A stretch of 64,000 nt of DNA from the NCBI GenBank assembly GCA_947632195.1, contig CANROE010000005.1, positions 1 through 64,000 on the forward strand, given 5' to 3'. Below, piece after piece: positions 36,463 through 45,465 of this stretch. Under the pieces are notes generated by a model. The model was given only the letters and a program-made list of their open reading frames with translations. It did no database searches and was not told the DNA's origin. A program made the position numbers and the translations under genes. This stretch comes from an uncultured Clostridia bacterium. Its GTDB lineage: Bacteria; Bacillota; Clostridia; Christensenellales; Borkfalkiaceae. How positions within the stretch are numbered: the first letter of the stretch is position 1; the number at the start of each line of letters is the position of its first letter.

Positions 36463-37626
36463 GTGGCAAAGAGATTTTTCCTGATCGTACTCGACAGTTT
36501 CGGCGTGGGGGAGCTCCCCGACGCCTACCTTTGGCATGACGAGGGGAGCAATACCCTCGGCGCCATCCGGAATCATCCGAATTTTCACTGCCCCGAGCTC
36601 GAAGCGTTCGGGCTGTTCAACATCGACGGCGTGGGCGGCGGCGTGTCCGCTCCCAAGGCGAGCTATGCGAAGATGGCGGAAAAGTCGATGGGGAAGGACA
36701 CCACCATCGGACATTGGGAGATCGCGGGCATTATCTCGCCCGAACCCCTCCCCACTTACCCCGAGGGGTTCCCCAAGGAGCTCATCGAAGAATTCGAGCA
36801 AAAGACGGGGAGAAAGGTCATCTGCAATAAACCCTATTCGGGGACCGAGGTCATCAAGGACTACGGCGAGGAACATGTCAAGACGGGGGCGCTCATCGTG
36901 TACACCTCCGCAGACAGCGTGTTCCAGATCGCCGCGCACGAGGACGTCGTGCCCGTCAAAGAGCTCTACCGCTATTGCGAGATTGCGCGGGAGATGCTCG
37001 TGCCGCCGCACAACGTGGGCAGGGTCATTGCCCGTCCTTTCAACGGCGAATATCCATTCACACGCACGTCCAACCGTCACGACTTTTCCCTCGTGCCCCC
37101 CTCTGACACCATGCTCAACCTCCTGCAAAAGGCGGGGTACGACACCATTTCGGTCGGCAAAATTTACGACATTTTCGCGGGGAGCGGCGTCTCGGAGAGC
37201 AACCGCACCGTCTCCAACACCCATGGCATGCAGGTCACAAAGGAGATCGAGGGGAGAGACTTTAACGGGCTTTGCTTTGTCAACCTCGTCGACTTCGATA
37301 TGAAGTACGGCCACAGAAACGACGTCGCGGGCTATGCTGCGGCGGCGACAGAGTTCGACGGCTTTTTGAGTGAATTCATCAAGGACATGCGGGAGGACGA
37401 CGTTCTCCTCATCACCGCCGACCACGGCTGCGACCCCGCGACCCCGTCTACCGACCATTCCCGCGAATATACACCCATGCTCATCTACGGGCAGAAGATC
37501 AGAAACGGCGTCAACCTCGGCGTCCGCCCGAGCTTTGCGGATATCTCTGCGACCGTGCTCGATTTCTTCGGCGTTCCGCAGGAAAATACGAGCGGTAAGA
37601 GCTTTTTGAAGGAAGTTACAAAATGA
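36463..37626 (+). CDS. deoB: Phosphopentomutase DeoB
   Basis: The 387-aa, Mn-dependent alkaline-phosphatase-superfamily enzyme converts (deoxy)ribose 1-phosphate to 5-phosphate. The metal motif FFLIVLDSFGVGELPDA begins at residue 5. The phospho-acceptor threonine lies in KDTTIGHWEI (about 85), and ITADHGCDP holds late metal ligands. The start is GTG after GGAGG. It takes the products of DeoD and Pdp and hands them to DeoC. The stop overlaps the cdd start (ATGA). Confidence 0.98.
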   Translation: MAKRFFLIVLDSFGVGELPDAYLWHDEGSNTLGAIRNHPNFHCPELEAFGLFNIDGVGGGVSAPKASYAKMAEKSMGKDTTIGHWEIAGIISPEPLPTYPEGFPKELIEEFEQKTGRKVICNKPYSGTEVIKDYGEEHVKTGALIVYTSADSVFQIAAHEDVVPVKELYRYCEIAREMLVPPHNVGRVIARPFNGEYPFTRTSNRHDFSLVPPSDTMLNLLQKAGYDTISVGKIYDIFAGSGVSESNRTVSNTHGMQVTKEIEGRDFNGLCFVNLVDFDMKYGHRNDVAGYAAAATEFDGFLSEFIKDMREDDVLLITADHGCDPATPSTDHSREYTPMLIYGQKIRNGVNLGVRPSFADISATVLDFFGVPQENTSGKSFLKEVTK

Positions 37627-38027
37627 TCGACGATAAAACTTTGATGGAAGAGGCGCAGAGGGCGCGCGGACGCTCCTATTCGCCCTATTCTCATTTCCGC
37701 GTGGGGGCGGCGCTCCTCACAAAGAGCGGAAAACTTTACACGGGCTGCAACATCGAAAACGCGGCGTATTCCGCGACCGTCTGCGCCGAGCGCACCGCCT
37801 TTTTCAAGGCGGTGAGCGAGGGGGAACGGGAATTCGAGGCGCTCGCCATCGTGGGCGGAAAGGAGGGGGAGACCTCCGACTTCTGCGCTCCTTGCGGGGT
37901 ATGCCGTCAGGTGATCGCCGAGTTCTGCCCGAGAAATTTCAAAATTCTGCTCGGGAACCCCGAAAAATTCGAGGCGTACACCCTGGAAGCATTGCTCCCG
38001 TTCTCGTTCACCGAAAAAGACCTTTGA
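37623..38027 (+). CDS. cdd: Cytidine deaminase
   Basis: The 134-aa, homotetramer-type Cdd deaminates cytidine and deoxycytidine to uridine and deoxyuridine. Zinc and catalytic motifs are VCAERTAFFKA (Cys and the general-acid Glu) and APCGVCRQ (two Cys). CNIENAAYSAT is the substrate-binding loop. It feeds the pyrimidine phosphorylase encoded two genes later. The start overlaps deoB. Five nt separate it from the nucleotidase gene. Confidence 0.97.
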   Translation: MIDDKTLMEEAQRARGRSYSPYSHFRVGAALLTKSGKLYTGCNIENAAYSATVCAERTAFFKAVSEGEREFEALAIVGGKEGETSDFCAPCGVCRQVIAEFCPRNFKILLGNPEKFEAYTLEALLPFSFTEKDL

Positions 38028-38031
38028 GCTT

Positions 38032-39522
38032 ATGAAAAAACGGCTTTTGAAAATTTCTGCTCCCTTCTTTGCCCTGCTCTTTGTCGGTGCGGGGTTTGCG
38101 GGTTGCGCTCCTCCGGACTTGTTGAAACCCACGCCCCCGACGCCCTCGTCGGACGGAACAGCGGCGCTTTCCTTTTTTGCCGTCAACGACCTGCACGGGA
38201 AGTTTATGGACACGGACGGCCAGCCCGGCGTGGACGAATTCACGACCTATTTGAAAGACTTATATGCCGACGACGCGCGCGAGGAAATTCTGCTCTCCTC
38301 GGGGGACATGTGGCAGGGGACGGTGGAGTCCTCCTCAAACCGAGGGCAGCTCATGACGGAGTGGATGAACGAAGTCGGGTTTGTCTCCATGACTCTCGGC
38401 AACCATGAGTTCGACTGGGGACCCGCCGTGCTCGACCCCAACAGCGAGCTCGCGGAGTTTCCCTTCCTCGGGATCAACGTGACCTACCGGGGCGGGCCCA
38501 CAAGCTATTGCAAGCCCTCCGTCGTTGTGGAAAAGAGCGGCGTCAAGATCGGCGTCATCGGCGCAATCGGCGATTGCCTTTCTTCCATCTCGGGCGAGTT
38601 TCAGACGGGGCTCCACTTCGCAACGGGCGGGGAGCTCACTTCCCTCGTCAAAAAAGAGTCCACGCGGCTGAGGAACGAAGAGGGGTGCGATTTCATCGTC
38701 TATTCCATTCACGACGGCGGCGACAGCTTTTCCTCCTCGGGCGTCAACGATGTTAAAAACAGCGATATGTCCTACTACGACACCGCGCTTTCGGACGGCT
38801 ATGTCGACCTCGTGTTCGAGGGACATACCCATTCGCAGTATATCCTCAAAGACGAGTACGGCGTCTATCATTTGCAGGGCGGCGGCGAGAACAAGGCGAT
38901 CAGCTGCGCCGACGTCTCAATCGACACGAAGACGGGGGAATTCACCGTCACCCCCAAACTGATCAAGAACAGCGAATACGCAAAGAGCAGTCTTTCGGAC
39001 GACCCCGTAGTAGATGCGCTCTACGACAAATATTTCCCCGAAAGTGACCCCTATACGACGGTGCTCGGGAAGAACTCCTCTAAGTGGGGTTCCTCCGACA
39101 TTGCCGACAAGGTCGCCGAACTTTACTATAAGAAGGGCGTGGAAGTCTGGGGGGACAAGTACGAGATCGCGCTCGGCGGCGGCTACCTCAAAACGCGCAG
39201 CCCTTACGACCTTGCAAGGGGAGAAGTCACCTATGCAGACCTCTTCTCCCTCCTGCCCTTCGACAACGCCATTGTCCTCGGCAGTATCAAGGGCAAGGAC
39301 CTCAAAAGCAACTTCCTGTCCGCAAAAAAGAATTACCACACCTATACGAGCGGCCTCCGTGCAAGCGATGTAGACGATAATAAAGTTTATTATATCATCG
39401 TGGACAGCTACACTTCCACCTATGCGCCCAACCACATCACCGAAGTGAAACGGCTCACCGAATATATCTATGCACGCGACCTCGTGGCGGACTACATCGC
39501 CGACGGCAGAAGAGGGAACTGA
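38032..39522 (+). CDS. 5'-nucleotidase / UshA-like metallophosphatase lipoprotein
   Basis: The 496-aa protein has a lipoprotein signal ending GAGFAGC (Cys at about residue 24). The calcineurin-type metallophosphatase domain has NDLHG, SSGDMWQGT, LGNHEFDWG and FEGHTHSQ. The C-terminal 5'-nucleotidase domain (about 320-490) has DLARGEVTYADLFSLLPFDN. UshA relatives remove phosphate from nucleoside monophosphates outside the cell. Its position between cdd and pdp suggests that it supplies nucleosides for uptake. It is anchored to the outer face of the membrane. Confidence 0.92.
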   Translation: MKKRLLKISAPFFALLFVGAGFAGCAPPDLLKPTPPTPSSDGTAALSFFAVNDLHGKFMDTDGQPGVDEFTTYLKDLYADDAREEILLSSGDMWQGTVESSSNRGQLMTEWMNEVGFVSMTLGNHEFDWGPAVLDPNSELAEFPFLGINVTYRGGPTSYCKPSVVVEKSGVKIGVIGAIGDCLSSISGEFQTGLHFATGGELTSLVKKESTRLRNEEGCDFIVYSIHDGGDSFSSSGVNDVKNSDMSYYDTALSDGYVDLVFEGHTHSQYILKDEYGVYHLQGGGENKAISCADVSIDTKTGEFTVTPKLIKNSEYAKSSLSDDPVVDALYDKYFPESDPYTTVLGKNSSKWGSSDIADKVAELYYKKGVEVWGDKYEIALGGGYLKTRSPYDLARGEVTYADLFSLLPFDNAIVLGSIKGKDLKSNFLSAKKNYHTYTSGLRASDVDDNKVYYIIVDSYTSTYAPNHITEVKRLTEYIYARDLVADYIADGRRGN

Positions 39523-39545
39523 TCGCAAATAAGGAGAAAACAGAT

Positions 39546-40847
39546 ATGAGAATGTACGACATCATCAAGAAAAAACGGGACGGCGGAGAGCTTACCACCG
39601 AGGAGATCAACTTCTTCATCGAAGGGGTGACGGACGGCAGCATTCCCGACTACCAGATCACCGCTCTCCTCATGGCGATCTACTATCGCGGCATGAATGT
39701 GCGGGAGACCTGCGATCTCACCTTTGCCGTGCGCGATTCGGGGGAAAAGCTCGACTTCTCCGTCATCGACGGCATTCGGGTAGACAAGCACTCCACGGGC
39801 GGCGTGGGGGATAAAACCAGCCTCGTCGTCGCGCCCATCGTCGCCTCGTTCGGCGTGAAGGTCGCCAAAATGAGCGGAAGAGGCCTTGGGCACACGGGCG
39901 GCACCGTGGATAAACTCGAAGCGATCGAAGGATTCCGCACCACTCTTTCGGAGGAGGAATTCATCGCACAGGTGAATCGGATCGGGATCGCCATCGTGGG
40001 GCAGTCGCGGCAGTTCGCGCCTGCGGATAAAAAGCTCTACGCCCTGCGCGACGTCACGGCGACGGTGGACAGCATGCCCCTCATCGCCGCGAGTATCATG
40101 GGCAAAAAGCTCGCCGCCGATGACGACTGTATCGTGCTCGACGTCAAAACGGGGAGCGGGTCGTTCATGAAAACGGCGGAAAACAGCAAGGAGCTTGCGC
40201 GGCTGATGGTGGACATCGGCAAGAACGCGGGCAAAAAGATGGTCGCGCTCATCACCAACATGGACCGTCCCTTGGGATATGCCATCGGGAACTCGCTCGA
40301 AGTCATCGAGGCGGTGGAGACGTTGAAGGGCAGAGGCCCTGCCGATCTCACCGAAGTGTGCATGACCCTTGCGGCATATATGCTCTCCCTCGCGGGCAAG
40401 GGAACGCCCGAAGAGTGCAGAAAACTTGCCGAGCGGTCGATCGCCGACGGCAGCGCGCTTGAAAAGCTTCTCCAAACGGTCAAAGCGCAGGGCGGGAACG
40501 CCGCGCTCATCGAAGATACCGAAAATTTCGCAAAAGCAAAATATTCTCACGCCGTAAAGAGCGTGAGGAAGGGATATATCGTCAAAGCGGATACCGAGGC
40601 GTACGGGCTTGCGAGCCTCACCCTCGGCGCGGGACGCAATACGGCGGAGGACCCCATCGATTACAGCGCGGGCATTCTCCTTTGCAAAAAGACGGGCGAT
40701 CTTGTCTCGGAGGGCGAGGTGATCGCGACCCTCTTCTCGAACGATCCCTCTTCCTTTGCGGCGGCGGAGGAAAAGCTCCTCGCTGCGACCGTCATCGAGA
40801 GTGAAAAGCCCGCAGACGAACCTCTCGTATATGACATAATAGAATAA
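39546..40847 (+). CDS. pdp: Pyrimidine-nucleoside phosphorylase
   Basis: The 433-aa NP-II family enzyme phosphorolyses uridine, deoxyuridine and thymidine. The family signature SGRGLGHTGGTVDKLEAI lies at about residue 108-125. The phosphate-binding KHSTGGVGDKTSLVVAP and LDVKTGSGSFMK are intact. The C-terminal domain has the GAGR motif. It may be called deoA if thymidine-specific; Gram-positive enzymes usually accept both. GGAG lies before the ATG. It sits between the nucleotidase lipoprotein and thymidine kinase genes. Confidence 0.96.
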   Translation: MRMYDIIKKKRDGGELTTEEINFFIEGVTDGSIPDYQITALLMAIYYRGMNVRETCDLTFAVRDSGEKLDFSVIDGIRVDKHSTGGVGDKTSLVVAPIVASFGVKVAKMSGRGLGHTGGTVDKLEAIEGFRTTLSEEEFIAQVNRIGIAIVGQSRQFAPADKKLYALRDVTATVDSMPLIAASIMGKKLAADDDCIVLDVKTGSGSFMKTAENSKELARLMVDIGKNAGKKMVALITNMDRPLGYAIGNSLEVIEAVETLKGRGPADLTEVCMTLAAYMLSLAGKGTPEECRKLAERSIADGSALEKLLQTVKAQGGNAALIEDTENFAKAKYSHAVKSVRKGYIVKADTEAYGLASLTLGAGRNTAEDPIDYSAGILLCKKTGDLVSEGEVIATLFSNDPSSFAAAEEKLLAATVIESEKPADEPLVYDIIE

Positions 40848-40865
40848 TCACATTCGGGAAAAGGT

Positions 40866-41444
40866 ATGGCAAAGCTGTATTTTAAGTTCGGAGCAATGGG
40901 TTCTTCCAAGACGGCCCAGGCGCTCATCACCAAGTTCAACTATGAAGAGCGGGACATGAAGGTGCTGCTGTTAAAGCCCGCCATGGATACGCGGGACGGC
41001 GATACCGTCGTAAGGTCCCGTATCGGGCTCCGACAGGACGCCATCGCGGTGGGCGAGGAAGAGGACCTTTACAAGCTCTATCTTGAAAAGTACGCCGACC
41101 GCAACGTCATCATCGTGGACGAGTGCCAGTTTCTCACCCCGAAACAGGTGGACCAGCTCGCCGACATCGTCATACAAAGGGACGTCCCCGTGCTCTGTTT
41201 CGGGCTCGCCACCGACTTTACCACCCACCTCTTCCCGGGGAGCAAGCGGCTGTTCGAGATCGCCGAATCCATCAGCGAGATCAAGTCGGTGTGCACCTGC
41301 GGGGCAAAGGCGACGGTGAACGCGCGGATCGGCGACGACGGCAAGATCGTAACGGAGGGCTCGCAGGTCCTCCTCGGCGGCAACGACAGGTATGTCGCCA
41401 TGTGCAGAAAGTGCTGGCTGAAACAGCTGGCGGCGCAAAAGTAA
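40866..41444 (+). CDS. tdk: Thymidine kinase (type II)
   Basis: The 192-aa type II TK phosphorylates imported thymidine to dTMP. The P-loop reads FKFGAMGSSKTAQAL (the family usually has GPMFSGKT). Catalytic Glu is in VDECQFL, and the zinc site has CTCGAK and CRKC. The lasso region is present. The P-loop variant is unusual but keeps the GxxxSKT pattern. Its presence beside Pdp means thymidine can be salvaged or degraded. Confidence 0.95.
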   Translation: MAKLYFKFGAMGSSKTAQALITKFNYEERDMKVLLLKPAMDTRDGDTVVRSRIGLRQDAIAVGEEEDLYKLYLEKYADRNVIIVDECQFLTPKQVDQLADIVIQRDVPVLCFGLATDFTTHLFPGSKRLFEIAESISEIKSVCTCGAKATVNARIGDDGKIVTEGSQVLLGGNDRYVAMCRKCWLKQLAAQK

Positions 41445-41461
41445 CTTCATCGGAGAAAAGC

Positions 41462-42583
41462 ATGCAACGGAAATTCGGAAAAATTTTATCTCTGTCTCTT
41501 GCGGGACTGCTGCTATGCGGCGTCCTTTCGGCGGGCGGCGCCGTCCTTCCCGCGTATGCCGAAGAGGACTATTACGCCCCCATCACCGCAACGAAGGGCG
41601 AGGAACTCCTGGGCCAGATCCATGACCTCATCACGACCACGCATGGGCATTACACAACGTATGCTGATTGCAGGGATTACGGTCATACCACCGATTATGC
41701 GGAGGGGGGCAAGATGAGCATCATCGAGTTCTATACGCATGAAACGATTGTGGAATACACACAGAACGGGAGCGACGCGGGCAGGTGGAATCGCGAGCAT
41801 GTATGGCCTAAGGCTTGTTCAAACAATCTTTGGAAAAAAATAAGCAACTCAGAGCGCGGCGGCGGAGCAGATCTTCATCATATCCGTCCTACGGAAGTAA
41901 AGATGAATAGCGCACGCGAAGACGATAAATACGGAGAAACACTAAACGGCAGTCCCGTCTATTCCAAGACGATAAGCGGTACCGATTCGCAGATCGGCGG
42001 CTACCATGCGGGTGGCGTGTTCGAGCCCCTCGACAATGTGAAGGGGGACGTTGCACGCATTCTCTTCTATGTGTACACCCATTATAATACCTATTCCAAC
42101 GTGCACGGCACGACGAACGGTAACACCGACAGTCAGACGGCGAACTATTTCGGAACGCTGAAATTCACAAACGTCATGGCGGCGAGCTCCGAAGAGGCGG
42201 CTATCGAGCTGCTCCTCAAATGGAATGAGCTCGACCCTGTGGACGACATCGAAACGACGCGCAACAAGGAAGTTTTCAAAATACAGGGCAACCGCAACCC
42301 GTTTATCGACCATCCCGAATATGCGGATATGATCTGGAACCCCCCTGCGGAACCTGAGCCTGAACCCAAGCCCGAACCTGTTGAGCCCGAACCCACAGAA
42401 CCCGAGCCCACAGAACCCGAGCCCACAGAACCGAAACCCACGGAGCCCGAACCCTCGAACCCTTCGGACGGCGGGGAGAAAAACCACGCCGCTCTCATCG
42501 GCGGGATCGTCGGCGGCGTGTGCGGCGCGGCCGTCATCGTCGCGGTCATCGTGTTTGTTGTACTCCGCCGCAAGCGGAAATAG
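41462..42583 (+). CDS. Secreted, membrane-anchored endonuclease I family nuclease
   Basis: The 373-aa protein has a signal peptide (residues 6-33, cleavage after AYA). The endonuclease I (EndA/Vvn-like, beta-beta-alpha-metal) domain follows, with RWNREHVWPKACS (catalytic His113) and GADLHHIRPTEVKMN (137-149). A Pro/Glu/Thr stalk with 15-bp DNA repeats comes next. A C-terminal TM helix (about 342-368) ends RRKRK. There is no LPxTG. The nuclease domain would face outward. It is last in the deo operon and should cut extracellular nucleic acids into substrates for the pathway. The upstream in-frame extension overlaps tdk and is not used. Confidence 0.92.
   Translation: MQRKFGKILSLSLAGLLLCGVLSAGGAVLPAYAEEDYYAPITATKGEELLGQIHDLITTTHGHYTTYADCRDYGHTTDYAEGGKMSIIEFYTHETIVEYTQNGSDAGRWNREHVWPKACSNNLWKKISNSERGGGADLHHIRPTEVKMNSAREDDKYGETLNGSPVYSKTISGTDSQIGGYHAGGVFEPLDNVKGDVARILFYVYTHYNTYSNVHGTTNGNTDSQTANYFGTLKFTNVMAASSEEAAIELLLKWNELDPVDDIETTRNKEVFKIQGNRNPFIDHPEYADMIWNPPAEPEPEPKPEPVEPEPTEPEPTEPEPTEPKPTEPEPSNPSDGGEKNHAALIGGIVGGVCGAAVIVAVIVFVVLRRKRK
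42389..42448 (+). repeat. Four 15-bp tandem repeats in the nuclease stalk
   Basis: Units GARCCCACAGAACCC at 42389, 42404 and 42419, plus a diverged unit at 42434, encode EPTEP repeats. Confidence 0.85.
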
Positions 42584-42637
42584 GCGGGAAGGCCGCGCGT
42601 CTTTCACGGCCCCTGCGGCCATGGAACAAGGGGGAGA

Positions 42638-42664
42638 CAGCCTTGACAAAAAAGGTTGTTTTTT
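42638..42664 (+). terminator. Terminator of the deo/nuclease operon
   Basis: CAGCCTT GACAAAA AAGGTTG (one G-U) followed by TTTTTT. Confidence 0.8.
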
Positions 42665-42688
42665 GTAGAAAAAATATCGGCTATAAGA

Positions 42689-42717
42689 TTGACATCTCGG
42701 CCATAAAATGATATAAT
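42689..42717 (+). promoter_or_regulatory. Consensus promoter of the CUT1 transporter operon
   Basis: TTGACA (42689-42694), 17 nt, TATAAT (42712-42717): a perfect match. Confidence 0.88.
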
Positions 42718-42807
42718 TTTGACGTAGTGAAACACATTGCATGAAAAAGGGCGAGAGCTCTTTATCCGGAAAACGATTTTTCTTACAACGTTCATAATGG
42801 AGGGAAT

Positions 42808-43107
42808 ATGTTTGATTTGCTGGCACTGAATAAACTCGGCTCGGCGGACATTGTTTTTTTCATCGTACTTGCGGCAATCATCGTACTCTGCATCGGAGTT
42901 TATTTTTTAATTCCCGTGATCAACAAAAAGCAGTATAAAGAATTGCGCGACAATCTTAAAAAACGTGAGCTTGCATTTAAATCAAATGTCCGGCGTACCG
43001 ACGGAACTACGACCGTAGCGAGCGATCTGCCCGTCGCGTCCGACGAGCAGGAGCCGGACGCTTTCGACGATACGCCGGCCGATTCGACGAACGATGAAGA
43101 AAAGTAG
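42808..43107 (+). CDS. Small single-TM protein, 99 aa, unknown
   Basis: A TM helix (about residues 14-38: DIVFFIVLAAIIVLCIGVYF) is followed by a basic stretch (NKKQYKELRDNLKKRE) and an acidic, disordered tail ending NDEEK. GGAGGG precedes the ATG. It overlaps the next gene by 14 nt and leads the transporter operon. I do not recognise the family. It may be an accessory subunit or regulator of the transporter. Confidence 0.8.
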   Translation: MFDLLALNKLGSADIVFFIVLAAIIVLCIGVYFLIPVINKKQYKELRDNLKKRELAFKSNVRRTDGTTTVASDLPVASDEQEPDAFDDTPADSTNDEEK

Positions 43108-44386
43108 GATCTTTGCTACCGTAGTCTATTTTATCTTCACGTTCGGGATCGGCGTGCTGTTTTCATTGACCCTGCCCGGGTATTTCGCCACCTTTACGGT
43201 TCCGGCGGAAATGATTTCGGAGGCGCTCCTCGGCGGCGATTTTGTCACCTGTCTCGTCTTGACGGAGCCGATCGCATTTTACAGAAAACCCGTACTGAGC
43301 GGCAAGTTTGAAAAGGGCGGGGTGTTCTTGTACGAGACCGTGATGGAAGTCTACGACAGAGACTCTGCGGAAAACGCGGGGGAGGGCTCGGACAAGCTTG
43401 CGCGCGGCATGCTGTACAAGTGCTATACGGGGTATATTTACGGCGACGGCTATGACGTATATGCTGAGGAAAACAACGGAACGTGCTTGAAAATAACGAC
43501 CGCCGACGGGAAGGAAGAGACGCTCCCCCTTCTCGATTACGACGCGAACGGGGACGGCAAATACGACGGCGTGTCGACTTACACGCAGAGCGGATTTATC
43601 GTATTGGAACTGCGCGAAAGCGAAGTATCCTCCATCAAAAAACTGAGTTTTACCGACCGTACGGGCACGGAGGTCTTTACGGCCGAGGCGGAAGAGGCGC
43701 TCCGATTCCAAAGTGATTTTTTCGGCTGTTTCGGCGATATCGCGGAATATAACGAGCTCGTCGCTGCGGCGAACAGAGAGGGGATCTCCTCTGCGGAGTC
43801 CAAGGAGATCAACAGCGCGCGCAACGCCTATGTCGATACGGTCATCGAACGGGTAGAAAAAACTTCCGATTGCGCGATCACCGCGCGCTCCGCAGAGTAT
43901 CAGGCGGCGTCCGAGGCGGTGGGCAAGCGCGCAAACAGCAAGGCGATCCCGTTCATCATCATTTACTTTGTGGCGATCTACATCATTGCGGACTTTTTGC
44001 TCGGAACCCACTACATCATCAAATTTTTCTCGTGGTTCTTGTTCAAGGTGTGCAAGATCCCGCGCAAGAAAAAGAAGGCTCCTGCAAACGAGGACGTATT
44101 CGGCCACGATTATTACAGTTCCGTCACACTCAGATTGGATCTTTCGGAAGTTCCCGAGTTTAGCGGCAGCGTGGAGATCAAGTACACCGCAGACGGGGAA
44201 GAGTTCGTGTTTACCCTGTTGAAGGCGGACGGGTATGCGGCGACGGTGCGCATGAAAGCGGGCGTTTACGTCAACCCGTTTATCGACATCGACAGAGCCT
44301 ATGCCCCCGTCGATCTGCCCGATAACCTGATCGTGGAAGGGTATCAATCGGAAACCATCATCAAGATAGTAAAGCGCGAGGTTTAA
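43094..44386 (+). CDS. Membrane protein of unknown function, 430 aa, linked to ABC transporter
   Basis: An N-terminal TM helix (about residues 6-28) is followed by an extracytoplasmic region (about 30-285) with beta-rich and helical parts. A second TM helix comes at about 288-310 (IPFIIIYFVAIYIIADFLLG). A basic segment (PRKKKKAPANED) and a soluble, probably cytoplasmic domain (about 335-430) with SVTLRLDLSEVPEFSGSVEIKY complete it. I do not recognise it. It ends 5 nt before the ATPase gene, so it is expressed with the transporter. Its two-TM, two-domain shape could pass a signal across the membrane; that is a guess. Confidence 0.8.
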   Translation: MKKSRIFATVVYFIFTFGIGVLFSLTLPGYFATFTVPAEMISEALLGGDFVTCLVLTEPIAFYRKPVLSGKFEKGGVFLYETVMEVYDRDSAENAGEGSDKLARGMLYKCYTGYIYGDGYDVYAEENNGTCLKITTADGKEETLPLLDYDANGDGKYDGVSTYTQSGFIVLELRESEVSSIKKLSFTDRTGTEVFTAEAEEALRFQSDFFGCFGDIAEYNELVAAANREGISSAESKEINSARNAYVDTVIERVEKTSDCAITARSAEYQAASEAVGKRANSKAIPFIIIYFVAIYIIADFLLGTHYIIKFFSWFLFKVCKIPRKKKKAPANEDVFGHDYYSSVTLRLDLSEVPEFSGSVEIKYTADGEEFVFTLLKADGYAATVRMKAGVYVNPFIDIDRAYAPVDLPDNLIVEGYQSETIIKIVKREV

Positions 44387-44391
44387 CGCTT

Positions 44392-45465
44392 ATGAAAATA
44401 TCCATTCAGCACTTAACCAAGATCTTTCCCAGCCGTACCAAGGGCGGCAAAGCGGTGCACGCCGTAGAGGACATGAACATCGAGATTCCCTCCGGCCAGC
44501 TCGTGGGGTTGCTCGGTCCGTCCGGCTGCGGGAAGTCTACCACGCTCTTCATGCTGAGCGGTTTGGAGAGCCCGTCCTCCGGCAAGATCTTCTTTGACGA
44601 CCAGGACGTCACAACGCTTGCCGCCGAAAAACGCGGTATCGGGCTGGTGTTCCAGAACTATGCGCTGTATCCGCACATGACGGTGGAGCAGAACATCCGT
44701 TTCCCGCTTGATAATATGCGTATCAAGAAGGAAGAGGGGAACGCCCGTGCGCTCGACGCCGCAAGATTGGTGCAGATCGAGGACCTCATGGCGCGCAAGC
44801 CTCATGAGCTCTCCGGCGGCCAGCAGCAGCGCGTCGCCATCGCCCGCGCACTCGTCAAAATGCCGAACGTGTTGCTTCTCGACGAGCCCTTGTCCAATTT
44901 GGACGCCCGTCTCCGCCTGCAAACGCGGGAAGAGATCAAGCGCATCCAGCGCACCACGGGCATTACCACGGTGTTCGTCACGCACGACCAGGAAGAGGCG
45001 ATGAGCATCTGCGATACGATGGTGGTGATGAAACTCGGCGTCGTGCAGCAGATCGGCGCGCCGCAGGACATCTACGACGATCCCAACAATCTGTTCGTTG
45101 CGAACTTCCTCGGCACCCCGCCCATCAACATTTTCAAGGGAAGGATCGAGGGCGGAAAGGTCTATATCGGCGACGAAGTCATCACCCGTACCTCCTTCGA
45201 CGACCGCGAAGTCTTTGTCGGGATCCGTCCCGAAGGATTCATCTATGACAGAGCGGGGGTATTCACCCTCAATGTGGACCATATCGAGGTCATGGGCAGA
45301 GACAAATCGGTCGTTTCCACGCATGAAAGTTCCACGAAGCCGACCGTACGCTGCATTATCGACAGCGACGTAGCGCTGCCTCCGGACGCCGAAAAACTGA
45401 AATTCAATATCAAACCCTATAAGCTATTCCTGTTTGACGCAGAGACGGAAGAGAGGTTGAGATAA
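44392..45465 (+). CDS. CUT1 ABC transporter ATP-binding protein (MsmK/UgpC/MalK type)
   Basis: The 357-aa ATPase has Walker A GPSGCGKST (about residues 37-45), signature LSGGQQQRVAIARAL, Walker B LLLDEPLSNLD and switch His in VFVTHDQEEAM. A C-terminal OB-type regulatory domain (about 240-357) includes GIRPEGFIYD, typical of MalK/MsmK. It powers the two permeases encoded next. The stop and the following start share one base (TAATG), so translation is coupled. CUT1 members usually import oligosaccharides, glycerol phosphates or related compounds. Confidence 0.96.
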   Translation: MKISIQHLTKIFPSRTKGGKAVHAVEDMNIEIPSGQLVGLLGPSGCGKSTTLFMLSGLESPSSGKIFFDDQDVTTLAAEKRGIGLVFQNYALYPHMTVEQNIRFPLDNMRIKKEEGNARALDAARLVQIEDLMARKPHELSGGQQQRVAIARALVKMPNVLLLDEPLSNLDARLRLQTREEIKRIQRTTGITTVFVTHDQEEAMSICDTMVVMKLGVVQQIGAPQDIYDDPNNLFVANFLGTPPINIFKGRIEGGKVYIGDEVITRTSFDDREVFVGIRPEGFIYDRAGVFTLNVDHIEVMGRDKSVVSTHESSTKPTVRCIIDSDVALPPDAEKLKFNIKPYKLFLFDAETEERLR

